DNA from: Candidatus Sulfopaludibacter sp. SbA3
GTDB taxonomy: Bacteria > Acidobacteriota > Terriglobia > Bryobacterales > Bryobacteraceae
NCBI GenBank assembly: GCA_900290315.1
Contig: OKRF01000057.1
Coordinates: forward strand, 25,106 to 44,552
Reading direction: 5' to 3'
Length of the DNA stretch: 19,447 bases
Shown here: positions 1 to 7,064 of the stretch, in pieces
How the letters are laid out: each line of letters starts with the position of its first letter
Position numbering within the stretch: position 1 is the first letter of the stretch
Notes under the pieces: generated by a model
Told to the model about the DNA's origin: nothing
Databases searched by the model: none
The model's input: only the letters and a program-made list of their open reading frames with translations
Position numbers and translations under genes: made by a program

Positions 1-1
1 C

Positions 2-853
2 GAAGGCAAAGTGCTGGGCTCGCTGGAAACGGTCAGCAACGCCCTCATGGTGGAGATCCCGGATGCCAAGGCCTCGCGCCTGGGTTCGATTCCCGGTGTC
101 GTCAAAGTCCACCCGGTCCGTACTTACCATTTGCTGCTGGATCATGCCCTGCCCCTGCACCACGTGCCGCAGGCCTGGAGCCAGGTGGGCATCTCCAATG
201 CCGGGGCGGGAATCAAGATCGCGATGATCGATACGGGAATCGATATCGGCCATCCCGGCTTTGCCGATGCCGGTTTCACCATGCCGGCGGGTTTCCCCGT
301 GGCGGACAGCCAGGCCGACCTGCAGTTCACCAATAAGAAAGTGATTGTGGCGCGGAGCTACGTCAACCAGTTGCCGTACTCAGATCCCGATCTCTCCGCG
401 GCGGACCACGTGGGGCACGGTACGGCCACCGGCATGGTTGCGGCCGGAGTGTCGAACGCCGGTCCGCTGGCGACTATTAGCGGCGTCGCGCCGCAGGCTT
501 GGCTGGGCAGCTACAAGGTGTTCGGAACGCCTGGGTACAATGACGATACTACCGACTATGCCATCATGCTGGCGGCGGAAGACGCGGTGAACGATGGTAT
601 GGACATCATCAACCTGAGTCTCGGGGGGAAGGCGCCGCGCCTGACGGACGATTCCGAAGCGGAATATCTGGACACGTTGCATTCGCTGGGCATCATTGTA
701 GTGGCTGCGGCGGGCAACGCAGGGGACTTAGGGAATGACCTGGGACCCGATCCAATGACCGTGACTTCGCCCGCCGATGCGCCCTCGGTAATTGCCGCTG
801 GCGCTTCCGCTAACGACCGCTTTTTCGCGGATAGCGTGGTGCTGCCGGACTAA
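2..853 (+). pseudogene. Subtilisin-like serine protease (S8), N-terminal fragment; 5' end outside window
   Basis: The frame is already open at base 2, so the gene starts upstream. The first ~35 visible residues look like the end of an I9-type propeptide (LETVSNALMVEI, then PGVVKVHPV). The S8 catalytic domain follows: catalytic Asp in AMIDTGID (residue 74, counting the codon at 11 as 1), catalytic His in GHGTATGMVAAG (H136) and the oxyanion Asn in VAAAGNAG (N236). The catalytic Ser lies beyond the break. The frame ends at a TAA (851-853) created by a 40-bp tandem duplication; deleting one copy joins this frame exactly to the one ending at 2234. The product is presumably a secreted endopeptidase. 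As written, this fragment lacks the nucleophile and cannot be active. Family assignment is firm. Whether the break exists in the organism is open. Confidence 0.9.
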
Positions 854-2234
854 CGATCGCTTTTTCGCGGATAGCGTGGTGCTGCCGGACAACAGCAGCC
901 TGGTTGCGGTACCCGGCAGCGGGACGTACCCGGCGGCCTCGACTACGGCGCCGATGATCGATGTTTTCAACCTGGATGGCACCGGCCAGGCGTGCTCTTC
1001 TCTTCCGGCGGGGTCCCTCACCGGCGATATCGCCCTGATTTTCCGCGGAAATTGCACGTTCGAAACAAAGATCGATAATGCCCAAGCGGCGGGTGCTCTG
1101 GCGGCGGTAGTGTACGATAACGTATCTGGCGAGCCACTCGTCCTCATGGGGGTAGGGGCTGCCGCGTTGCCGGCGGTTTTTATCGCCAATGCCGATGGAC
1201 TGGCCCTCAAGGCGAAGCTGACTAACGGGTTTGCGGTGACGGTGCAGTTCACACCCGGCCCGCACTACACCAGTCCGGCGAGCATTGCCAATTTCTCTTC
1301 CACCGGACCAAACATCGATTACTCGATTAAGCCGGACCTGCTGGCAGTAGGCGAGAACATCTACACGGCGGCACAGAAGCTGGATTCCAACGGTGAGTTG
1401 TACGACGCGTCCGGCTATACTCTCACGCAGGGAACCAGTTTTTCGGCTCCGCTGGTAGCGGGTGCCGCGGCAGTGATCGAGCAGGCACGCCCCGGCCTGA
1501 CCCCCGACCAATATCGTTCGCTGCTGATCAATACCGCGGATCCGGCCTCGCTGGTGCCGGGGACGGCTGCCAGCGTCCAACAGGGCGGCGCAGGGTTGTT
1601 GAATGTGCTCTCGGCGCTGAATGCTACGGTGGTGGCTGCCCCCGTCTCGATCAGCTTTGGCGTGGGCGGGGGAACGGTGAATGCCACTTCCAGCCTGACC
1701 CTCACTAACGTGGGGACCGTTTCCGACACCTTCCAGATCTCCATTGCGCCCGCCAGCAGCAGCGCCCCGGTGCCACAATTGACGGCGACTTCGGTGCCGC
1801 TGGATCAGGGGGCCTCCGTGACTCTGCCGGTGCAGTTTCAGGCCAGTTCTCTGACGCCGGGAGCATATGAAGGCTTCATCAACGTGCAGGGCGTGCAATC
1901 CAGCGTGACCACCCACGTGCCGTATTGGTACGGGGTCTCTTCCGGGCAACTCGGCCACATCACCGTCATCGATGCGCCGATTTTCGACTCGGCCGGATCG
2001 CAGGACACGGTGTTTTTCCGCGTCACCGACGCCATTGGGATCCCCATCCCCAACATTCAGCCATCGGTAACGCCTGTCACTACGGGCGCCCGGGTGAGCT
2101 CGCTGACCTCGGTCGACGATGCGTATCCTAGCGTTTTTGCTTTCTCGGTGCGGCTCGCCTCCCAGCCGGGCATCAATGTCTACCAGATTCAAGAGGGCAG
2201 CCTGTCTAACACGGTCACGATTGTGGGCCAATAA
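792..2234 (+). pseudogene. Subtilisin-like serine protease, C-terminal fragment with PA domain and catalytic Ser
   Basis: This is the continuation of the upstream S8 gene. Native reading resumes at about 852 (NDRFFADSVVLPD, identical to the end of the first fragment); the 20 codons before that, from a TTG at 792, are read out of frame and are probably not real protein. Residues ~75-150 form a protease-associated (PA) domain inserted in the catalytic domain (DIALIFRGNCTFETKI, then ALPAVFIANADG). The catalytic Ser is in GTSFSAP, with the codon at 1437-1439. About 230 residues follow the catalytic domain and look like beta-sandwich (Fn3/CARDB-like) modules, with AAPVSISFGVGGG at the junction. 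A PA insert plus C-terminal beta domains is typical of large secreted bacterial S8A proteases. The fragment has no signal peptide or Asp/His of its own. Confidence 0.88.
811..890 (+). repeat. 40-bp direct tandem duplication, 2 copies (1 mismatch), frameshifts the S8 protease
   Basis: Copies lie at 811-850 and 851-890 and differ only at 817 (C) versus 857 (T), a synonymous GAC/GAT change in the native frame. Because 40 is not a multiple of 3, the frame shifts, and the first base of copy 2 completes a TAA stop. Removing either copy restores one continuous protease frame from base 2 to 2234. Confidence 0.97.
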
Positions 2235-2245
2235 GAGAGCGAAAG

Positions 2246-2260
2246 GCGGCTGCGAGCCGC
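2246..2260. other. Perfect GC hairpin just upstream of the greA -10 box
   Basis: GCGGCT-GCG-AGCCGC is a 6-bp stem with a 3-nt loop, starting 11 bases after the protease stop codon and ending directly before TATAAT. It has no following T-run, so it is at best a weak terminator for the protease gene. It occupies the promoter spacer, where it could also act as a regulator site. Only the symmetry is observed. Confidence 0.5.
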
Positions 2261-2266
2261 TATAAT
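2261..2266 (+). promoter_or_regulatory. Consensus -10 box (TATAAT) for greA
   Basis: A perfect TATAAT lies 26 bases before the greA ATG, in the short gap after the protease gene. Transcription would begin near 2273, leaving a ~20-nt leader that contains GGGAG (2275-2279). No good -35 hexamer is visible at 16-18 bases upstream. Confidence 0.6.
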
Positions 2267-2292
2267 GTGACCTTGGGAGTTTTCCCCGCTCG

Positions 2293-2763
2293 ATGATCGA
2301 TATCAAGAAAAAACTACAGGACGAAATCACCATTCTGGAGCATGAGCTGCACGTCGAGCTTCCCAAGGAGATTCTCAAAGCACGGGCACACGGGGACTTG
2401 AGCGAAAACGCCGAGTATCATGCAGCCAAGGACCGCCAGGGTTTCGTCAACGCGCGGTTGGGCCAATTGCGCAAGCGGCTGGCTGAAGTATCGATGATCG
2501 ACTTCACCAAGATCCCGCGGGACCGTGCGGGATTGGGATCGATCGTCGTGGTGCTGGATACCGGCCGCGACGAGGAAATGACCTACCATCTGGTGACCAC
2601 CGAAGAGGCCGACGCCGCCAACGGCAGAGTCTCCACCACCAGCCCCATCGGCCGCGCCCTGCTGGGCAAGAAGGTGGGCGACGAGGTGAAGGTGATGAGT
2701 CCCGGGGGTGTCAAGGAGTTGGAGATTCTGAAGGTGACCACGATCCACGAAGTGGTCGAATGA
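2293..2763 (+). CDS. greA: Transcription elongation factor GreA
   Basis: At 156 aa this matches normal GreA length. GreA enters the RNA polymerase secondary channel and stimulates cleavage of backtracked RNA. The N-terminal coiled coil (~1-75) carries the acidic tip loop HGDLSENAEYHAAKDRQGF, with D35 and E38 as the residues that position the catalytic metal. The C-terminal FKBP-like domain (~80-156) ends in SPIGRALLGKKVGDEV and then PGGVKELEILKV, the standard family signature. The ATG follows a GGGAG with a rather long 13-nt spacing and a consensus -10 box upstream. The next gene begins one base after the stop, so the two are probably co-transcribed. Identification is certain. Confidence 0.97.
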   Translation: MIDIKKKLQDEITILEHELHVELPKEILKARAHGDLSENAEYHAAKDRQGFVNARLGQLRKRLAEVSMIDFTKIPRDRAGLGSIVVVLDTGRDEEMTYHLVTTEEADAANGRVSTTSPIGRALLGKKVGDEVKVMSPGGVKELEILKVTTIHEVVE

Positions 2764-2764
2764 A

Positions 2765-3439
2765 ATGGCTGCCAGACGTAAAGATCGATGGACCTTTACC
2801 GGGGCGATCGGTAAGGTCTTCGGGGTAGCGATCACTCAGATTGTGCGCTGGCTGGCGCTTTCGCGCATTCATCCGAATGTGCTCACATTCATTGGCCTGG
2901 TCATCAACATATATGCGGCATACCTGTTTTCGGTGGGCCATTTCCGCTGGGCAGGTGCGGTGGTGATCGGCGCGGGTCTGTTCGATATGGTGGATGGCCG
3001 GGTGGCGCGCGCCAGCGGACAGGTCACCCGCTTCGGTGGGTTCTTCGATTCGGTGGTCGACCGCTATTCCGACCTGGCCCTTTTCATGGGACTGCTGGTT
3101 TACTACTCCTCGATCAGCCGGCCCTTCTACATCGTACTGACGGCCATCGTAATGACCGGATCGGTGATGGTGAGTTACGCGCGCGCGCGGGCGGAATGCA
3201 CCATTCCCAAATGCAAGGTGGGGTTCCTGGAGCGTCCGGAGCGCATCGTCCTGATCATCATCGGGGCGCTATTCGACCGCATGGCGCCGGTGTTGTGGGT
3301 GATTGCGGTGTTGTCCAACCTTACGGTGATTCACCGCATGATTTATACCTACCAGGAGTGCAATAAGCTGGAAGCGCCTCCACCACCGCCGAGTGACGAA
3401 GCTTCGAGACCGGCCCCGCGGCCCCTGACACCGGTGTAG
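2765..3439 (+). CDS. CDP-alcohol phosphatidyltransferase family membrane protein
   Basis: An integral membrane enzyme of 224 aa that would transfer a phosphatidyl group from CDP-diacylglycerol to an alcohol acceptor. The full family motif D-x2-D-G-x2-A-R-x8-G-x3-D-x3-D is present: D74, D77, G78, A81, R82, G91, D95 and D99. The Asp residues bind the catalytic metals, and D99 is the expected base. Several hydrophobic segments follow, and the tail is Pro-rich (APPPPPSDEAS). The acceptor (glycerol phosphate, inositol phosphate or other) cannot be read from the sequence, so no symbol is given; PgsA-like or inositol-phosphate synthase-like are both possible. The gene starts one base after the greA stop with no clear Shine-Dalgarno, suggesting translational coupling. 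It converges on acpS. Confidence 0.88.
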   Translation: MAARRKDRWTFTGAIGKVFGVAITQIVRWLALSRIHPNVLTFIGLVINIYAAYLFSVGHFRWAGAVVIGAGLFDMVDGRVARASGQVTRFGGFFDSVVDRYSDLALFMGLLVYYSSISRPFYIVLTAIVMTGSVMVSYARARAECTIPKCKVGFLERPERIVLIIIGALFDRMAPVLWVIAVLSNLTVIHRMIYTYQECNKLEAPPPPPSDEASRPAPRPLTPV

Positions 3440-3479
3440 GTGAGGCACGCTTCAGCTTGCCACCGCCGAAGGCGCGCTT

Positions 3480-3857
3480 TCAGTCTTCCAATATTACGTG
3501 GGCCATTCCCAGTTCCGCCGTGTGGGTGATGGAGAGCGTCACATTCTTCACTCCCAACTTCGCAGCAAAGGCCGCAGCCACGCCGTGGAAGCGCAAAGTC
3601 GGCTTGCCGGAGGGCAGGTTGGCCACCTCGAAGTCGTGCCACCTTACGCCGTGGCGCCAGCCGGTGCCGATGGCTTTCATCCCGGCCTCCTTAGCCGCGA
3701 AGCGGGCGGCGTAGCGCTCGAAGCGGTTCGCTTTGCGCTCCACATAGGCAATCTCGGCGGGCGTATAGATCCGCTGGACGAACTTAGCGCCGTATCTTTC
3801 GATGGAGGCGCGAATGCGCGGCACTTCCGCCAGGTCGACTCCCGTTCCAACTATCAT
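3480..3857 (-). CDS. acpS: Holo-[acyl-carrier-protein] synthase AcpS
   Basis: A 125-aa protein, normal for AcpS, which moves 4'-phosphopantetheine from CoA to the Ser of apo-ACP. Both signature motifs are intact: GTGVDLAEVPRI at the N-terminus (metal-binding D8) and RFAAKEAGMKAIGTG (E57 and the Lys after it). The C-terminal SITHTAELGMAHVI is the usual final strand. Its ATG overlaps the nikR stop by 4 bases (ATGA), so it is probably translated by coupling from nikR. That is an odd partner for a housekeeping lipid gene and could place it partly under nickel-responsive transcription. The ~40-base gap to the convergent phosphatidyltransferase gene holds no clear terminator. Confidence 0.96.
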   Translation of the reverse strand: MIVGTGVDLAEVPRIRASIERYGAKFVQRIYTPAEIAYVERKANRFERYAARFAAKEAGMKAIGTGWRHGVRWHDFEVANLPSGKPTLRFHGVAAAFAAKLGVKNVTLSITHTAELGMAHVILED

Positions 3858-4273
3858 TTGAGTTCCGCTCCCGAGGTGGTAATGGTCAGGGTTCCGTGCT
3901 TGACGCCTTTGGTGCTGATCAGCGCATCGGATACCTTACGCACCGCCGCGGACTTGCCGCGCACCACCAGCACTTCCAGACAGTTGTCGTGGTCCAGGTG
4001 CACATGCAGCGTGGAGAGGATGGAGTGGTGAAAGTCGTGCTGAATGCCGGTTAGTTTTTCGTTCAGCATCCGGACATGGTGGTCGTACACAAGGGTTACG
4101 GTGCCCACCACCTGACTATCGGGGGATTCCCAGGTCTGCTCCACCAATTCGTCGCGGATCAGGTCGCGGAAAGCCTCTGAGCGGTTTGTATAGCCCCGCT
4201 TTTCGATCAGGCGATCGAACTTATTTAAAAGATCGGTATCGATCGCTACACCAATCCGGCTGAGCCCGCTCAT
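3854..4273 (-). CDS. nikR: Nickel-responsive transcriptional regulator NikR
   Basis: A 139-aa protein starting at MSGLSRIGVAID; upstream codons in the same frame are Arg/Pro-rich shadow of nikM. Residues ~1-45 form a ribbon-helix-helix DNA-binding domain (SRIGVAIDTDLLNKFDRLI, then RGYTNRSEAFRDLIRD). Residues ~55-139 form the ACT-like nickel-sensing and tetramerisation domain. The E. coli ligands His76, His87, His89 and Cys95 correspond to H79, H90, H92 and C98, in LHVHLDHDNCLEVLVVRG, with identical spacing. The gene is divergent from the nickel transporter across a 47-base gap, which is the expected place for its operator. A TAATAT box (minus strand, 4282-4287) lies 8 bases before the ATG, so the transcript may be nearly leaderless. 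Confidence 0.95.
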   Translation of the reverse strand: MSGLSRIGVAIDTDLLNKFDRLIEKRGYTNRSEAFRDLIRDELVEQTWESPDSQVVGTVTLVYDHHVRMLNEKLTGIQHDFHHSILSTLHVHLDHDNCLEVLVVRGKSAAVRKVSDALISTKGVKHGTLTITTSGAELK

Positions 4274-4320
4274 GCGTACACATATTAGCACCGGCGGAAG
4301 TCTGGTGCCCGGAGACAAAC
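4274..4320. promoter_or_regulatory. 47-base divergent nikR / nikM control region (presumed NikR operator)
   Basis: Both promoters and any NikR site must fit here or overlap the start codons. On the minus strand TAATAT (4282-4287) is a plausible nikR -10. On the plus strand GGAG (4311-4314) is a Shine-Dalgarno 6 bases before the nikM TTG. An inverted repeat GCACC (4288-4292) / GGTGC (4304-4308) with an 11-base gap is the only symmetry found; it does not match the E. coli GTATGA-N16-TCATAC operator. The assignment as a NikR-controlled region is inferred from gene arrangement. Confidence 0.5.
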
Positions 4321-5241
4321 TTGCATATACCGGACGGATTCTTATCGACGAAGGTTTGGGCGGCGCTGGACGTGGCCGCGATACCGGCGGTGGCTGCCCT
4401 GGACGTGGCCGCGATACCGGCGGTGGCTGCCATCGCGCGGCGGGCGCAGCGCAGCTTCGACGAGAGCAAGGTGCCGCTGCTCGGGGTGATGGGCGCATTT
4501 GTATTTGCAGCCCAGATGATCAATTTTCCGGTGGGAATCGGTACTACCGGGCACTTAGTGGGTGGCGCGGTGCTGGCGTTCACACTCGGGCCGGCGGCAG
4601 CCGCGGTGGTGATGACCGCCATTGTTGCCATACAGGCGCTGGTGTTTCAGGATGGCGGCGTGCTGGCGCTGGGCCCCAACATCCTCAATATGGCGGTGCT
4701 GGGAGTGTTGGCGGGATATCTGCCGTACTATCTTTGGAGCGGCACCAGGTGGCGCAAAGCGGCCATCTTTGGGGGAGGAGCGCTATCCCTGATGGTAAGC
4801 GCGGTGTGCGCCCTATCGGAGTTACTGCTGTCCGGAGTCCACATGTCTGCGCCGGTGCTGTCTTTGTCGCTGGTTCTGTTTGCCGTCTCGGCGGTGTTGG
4901 AGGGAGCCATCACACTGGCCATCATACAAGCGCTGGAGAGCATGCAGGCTGGGTTGGTACAAAGGCCCGTGCTACGGCCGGCGGCGCCCAAGGGCGTGGC
5001 GCTGGCGGCTGTCTTGTTGGCCGTGGTGGGCGTCCTCTTTGCCGCCGCGGGGCCCGATGGAATCGAAAAACTGGGGCACGCAAGGTTCTGGTTTACAACA
5101 CCATTTACCGGCTACGAAACTTCCTTCGTGCAAAACCCCTGGCTGCGGAAAGCTACCGCGGGGCTGGCCGGCCTGGCGCTGATTTATGGCGCCTGTATGC
5201 TAGGCGGCCGCGCGTTAGCGTCGCGCCACAGGAGCGTGTAA
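4321..5241 (+). CDS. nikM: Nickel ECF transporter, fused substrate-binding NikM + PDGLE (NikN-like) protein
   Basis: A 306-aa membrane protein. The invariant start MHIPDGFLS fixes the initiation codon as TTG at 4321, with GGAG 6 bases upstream. In NikM/CbiM proteins Met1-His2 help chelate the metal. Residues 1-~225 are the CbiM/NikM domain (PLLGVMGAFVFAAQMINFPV, then GTTGHLVGG). From ~230 the protein carries a PDGLE domain (AGPDGIEKLG, then WLRKATAGLAGL), the NikN-like small subunit, so M and N are fused. A perfect 33-bp duplication repeats ALDVAAIPAVA at about residues 16-37 and moves the second metal-ligand His to 78; without it this would be His67, the position I recall for the NikM2 ligand. 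Nickel rather than cobalt is inferred from the adjacent NikR and the PDGLE domain. Function depends on whether the duplication is real. Confidence 0.92.
   Translation: MHIPDGFLSTKVWAALDVAAIPAVAALDVAAIPAVAAIARRAQRSFDESKVPLLGVMGAFVFAAQMINFPVGIGTTGHLVGGAVLAFTLGPAAAAVVMTAIVAIQALVFQDGGVLALGPNILNMAVLGVLAGYLPYYLWSGTRWRKAAIFGGGALSLMVSAVCALSELLLSGVHMSAPVLSLSLVLFAVSAVLEGAITLAIIQALESMQAGLVQRPVLRPAAPKGVALAAVLLAVVGVLFAAAGPDGIEKLGHARFWFTTPFTGYETSFVQNPWLRKATAGLAGLALIYGACMLGGRALASRHRSV
4366..4431 (+). repeat. 33-bp perfect in-frame tandem duplication inside nikM
   Basis: Copies at 4366-4398 and 4399-4431 are identical base for base and add 11 residues (LDVAAIPAVAA repeated) to the first membrane-proximal segment of NikM. 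The reading frame is kept. Deleting one copy restores the usual distance between the N-terminal Met-His and the GHLVGG histidine. Confidence 0.97.
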
Positions 5242-5242
5242 G

Positions 5243-5974
5243 TTGCATCACGTTGCTCTGGAGCGCTGGAGCCGCGGCGATAGCATGCTGCACCAGCGGG
5301 ATCCCCGCGCCAAGATTGTCGCCTTGGCGGCCTTCCTGATGGCCGTGGCGACCGCTGATCGCGGCCTGCCGGTGCTGGCGGGCCTGCTGGTGGTGCTGTT
5401 GTGCGGAGCGCTGCGATTGGCGCGATTGCCCCTCCGCGGCACCCTGGCCAGATCTGCGTTGGTTTTGCCGTTCACGCTGTTCTTCGGCGCGGTTTGCTGG
5501 GCGGGAGGAGATGCCGCGCGAGGAGCGGCCCTGGTGCTAAAGAGTTATCTCTCGGCCTTGTCCGTGCTACTGCTGGTAGGGACAACGCCGCTCCCGGATC
5601 TGTTGCGCGGCATGGAAGCCTTGGGCGCCCCGCGGTTTCTCCTGATGGTGGCGCAGTTTCTGTACCGGTATCTGTTCGTCATCTGCGAAGAGGCGCGGCA
5701 GATGGCCCAAGCCGCGGCGTCCAGGGGATCTACCATGAGTAACTTCGCGTCTGGCAGGGCCCGCTTCGTGGCCGCTGCCGGGGCGCTCGCCGTGCTTTTC
5801 ACCCGTTCTTACTCCCGCGCGGGCGAGATTCACCGCGCAATGCTGGCGCGCGCCTTCCCGGGCCATTTTCGAGTTCTCAAATCGCGCCGCTTCCGTCTTG
5901 CCGATGCCGCCTTCTTATTTCTGGCTGGTGCAGTTCCTATCGTCCTGCGCATGGGCGTGGAGAGGTTCTTCTGA
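5243..5974 (+). CDS. nikQ: Nickel ECF transporter transmembrane (T) component NikQ/CbiQ
   Basis: A 243-aa CbiQ-family protein that couples the ATPase to the substrate-binding NikMN in an energy-coupling-factor importer. It has about five hydrophobic segments (e.g. IVALAAFLMAVATA, VLAGLLVVLLCGAL, LSALSVLLLVGTT). The cytoplasmic coupling helices carry the two Ala-Arg-Gly-type motifs, AAASRG and LARAFPG; the second is a slightly degenerate form. TTG at 5243 is the chosen start: the nikM stop ends at 5241 and GGAG lies 8 bases upstream (5231-5234). A later Met is possible, but the N-terminal part (RGDSMLHQRDPRAKI) is conserved family sequence. It is in an operon with nikM and nikO. Confidence 0.93.
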   Translation: MHHVALERWSRGDSMLHQRDPRAKIVALAAFLMAVATADRGLPVLAGLLVVLLCGALRLARLPLRGTLARSALVLPFTLFFGAVCWAGGDAARGAALVLKSYLSALSVLLLVGTTPLPDLLRGMEALGAPRFLLMVAQFLYRYLFVICEEARQMAQAAASRGSTMSNFASGRARFVAAAGALAVLFTRSYSRAGEIHRAMLARAFPGHFRVLKSRRFRLADAAFLFLAGAVPIVLRMGVERFF

Positions 5975-6690
5975 TGCAACCGTTAGTCGAAGTACGAGAC
6001 CTTCATTTCCGCTATGACGATGGTACAGCGGCTCTCAAGGGAGTGAGTTTCTGCCTGAATCCAGGTGAGACAGTGGCGCTGCTGGGCCCTAACGGGAGTG
6101 GCAAGACCACCTTCGTCATGCACCTCAATGGCCTGCTTTCGGGACGAGGCAGCATCGAGGTTTGCGGCCTGCCGGTGAACAAAACGAATGTTCCGGCTAT
6201 CCGCAGAAAGATAGGCCTGGTATTTCAGGATTCCGAGAGCCAGCTATTCATGCCCACCGTCTTAGAGGACGTATCGTTCGGCCCACTCAACCTTGGTATG
6301 GATCCCGAGCGGGCGCTGGAATGTGCACGGGCTGCGTTGCAGCAGGTAGGAATGGCAGGGGCTGAAAGCCGGGCTCCGTACCACCTGAGCGCCGGGGAAA
6401 AGAGAAGAGTGGCCATCGCTGGGATTCTGGCTATGGACCCGGAAGTATTGGTTTTGGACGAACCTACAACGTTCCTGGACCCTCCCGGCCAGCGTGCGTT
6501 GGCTGAACTGCTGGTGGAGTTACCTCAGGCTAAGATCCTGGTAACGCACGATATTTCGTTCGCGGAGGCGATCGCCGACAGGGCAGTGTTCTTTCGGGAT
6601 GGACTGATTGCAGGGGAGGGCTCTGTTGAGAACATCGCCCTCCGATTTGGGTGGGACTTTGCTTTGGAACGAAGTAAGTTGAACCGGTGA
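5974..6690 (+). CDS. nikO: Nickel ECF transporter ATP-binding protein NikO/CbiO
   Basis: A 238-aa ABC ATPase that powers the NikMN-Q importer on the cytoplasmic face. All motifs are intact: Walker A GPNGSGKTT (38-46), Q-loop VFQDSESQLF (Q85), signature LSAGEKRR (138-145, a form common in CbiO), Walker B VLVLDEP (158-164) with D-loop FLD, and switch His in LVTHD (H192). QDSESQLFMPTVLEDVSFGP is the usual CbiO/EcfA sequence. The ATG overlaps the nikQ stop by one base (TGATG), indicating coupled translation. It is the last gene of the nickel operon and ends 7 bases before the convergent small basic protein gene, with no evident terminator between them. Confidence 0.95.
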   Translation: MQPLVEVRDLHFRYDDGTAALKGVSFCLNPGETVALLGPNGSGKTTFVMHLNGLLSGRGSIEVCGLPVNKTNVPAIRRKIGLVFQDSESQLFMPTVLEDVSFGPLNLGMDPERALECARAALQQVGMAGAESRAPYHLSAGEKRRVAIAGILAMDPEVLVLDEPTTFLDPPGQRALAELLVELPQAKILVTHDISFAEAIADRAVFFRDGLIAGEGSVENIALRFGWDFALERSKLNR

Positions 6691-6697
6691 GCCGGGC

Positions 6698-6973
6698 CTA
6701 CTCCCCTTTTGCCTGGGCCGCTACGCGCTTCCGATGTTCAGCCCAGCGCTTCTTCTGAGCAGCCGCGATACGCTTGCGAGCTGCCGGGCTGAGCACTCGC
6801 TTCACGCCCGAAGCTTTCTTCTCACCCGCGGCTGATGCCGGCGCGACGTGTTTCCCTTTGAGTTGCGCTTCGATCTCGCGGATGCGATCGTCGATCTTCT
6901 GTTTCTCGTATTGATAGCCGACGAGCGCCATTTGTAAAGTGGTAACGTCGGCCGTACTTTTACCTCTTGCCAT
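6698..6973 (-). CDS. Small basic protein of unknown function
   Basis: A 91-aa, Lys/Arg-rich protein. The start at MARGKSTADV is chosen because GGGGGAG sits 6 bases upstream on the minus strand; the longer frame up to 7057 would run through the promoter. Residues ~15-40 (QMALVGYQYEKQKIDDRI, then REIEAQLKGK) predict an amphipathic, coiled-coil-like helix. A linker rich in Ala/Lys follows, then a strongly basic C-terminus (LSPAARKRIAAAQKKRWAEH). I recall this tail from many small acidobacterial and planctomycete proteins. It suggests binding to nucleic acid, but no function is established. It has its own promoter with an overlapping palindrome, so it appears to be a regulated gene and not noise. 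Confidence 0.75.
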   Translation of the reverse strand: MARGKSTADVTTLQMALVGYQYEKQKIDDRIREIEAQLKGKHVAPASAAGEKKASGVKRVLSPAARKRIAAAQKKRWAEHRKRVAAQAKGE

Positions 6974-6986
6974 TTTTTCTCCCCCG

Positions 6987-7017
6987 CACACTATAACATA
7001 GGCACAGTCATAGTGTG
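6987..7017. promoter_or_regulatory. 8-bp inverted repeat overlapping the promoter: candidate operator
   Basis: CACACTAT (6987-6994) and ATAGTGTG (7010-7017) are perfect inverted repeats separated by 15 bases, a centre-to-centre distance of 23 bases or about two helical turns. The left arm overlaps the -10 box and the right arm overlaps the -35 box of the minus-strand promoter, the classic geometry for a repressor site. It lies between the small basic protein gene and dtd and could control either. The regulator is unknown; NikR, encoded nearby, is one possibility, but the bases do not match its E. coli consensus. Confidence 0.55.
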
Positions 7018-7021
7018 TCAA
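6993..7021 (-). promoter_or_regulatory. Sigma70-type promoter for the small basic protein gene
   Basis: Read on the minus strand, TTGACA (7016-7021) is a perfect -35 box, followed by exactly 17 bases and then TGTTAT (6993-6998, 4 of 6 matches to TATAAT). Transcription would start near 6986, just before the GGGGGAG ribosome-binding site. This is the best two-box promoter in the window. Confidence 0.7.
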
Positions 7022-7064
7022 AATGATAAAGAACTTCAGAGCCGATTTTGGCTGCAACGGTACT

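Noticed and set aside
810..2378. 522-aa minus-strand open frame across the protease gene
   Set aside because: Antisense shadow of a GC-rich S8 gene with clear catalytic motifs on the plus strand; the translation is Arg/His/Gly-rich with no recognisable domain.
3440..3479. Possible terminator between convergent phosphatidyltransferase and acpS genes
   Set aside because: Only an imperfect direct similarity (GGCACGCTTCAG / GGCGCGCTTTCAG) is present; no stable stem or T-run.
4288..4308. GCACC-N11-GGTGC inverted repeat as the NikR operator
   Set aside because: Arms are short and spacing is not that of known NikR sites; kept only as a note in the control region.
4366..4431. Minisatellite, CRISPR or coding repeat domain
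   Set aside because: Only two identical copies with no spacer; explained as a recent duplication.
4272..5339. 355-aa alternative frame over nikM
   Set aside because: Gly/Arg-rich off-frame translation; the MHIPDGFLS and PDGLE motifs lie in the other frame.
7023..7064. Upstream ATG as the dtd start
   Set aside because: Adds 14 residues absent from the family; MKVVIQRV at 7065 is the standard N-terminus.
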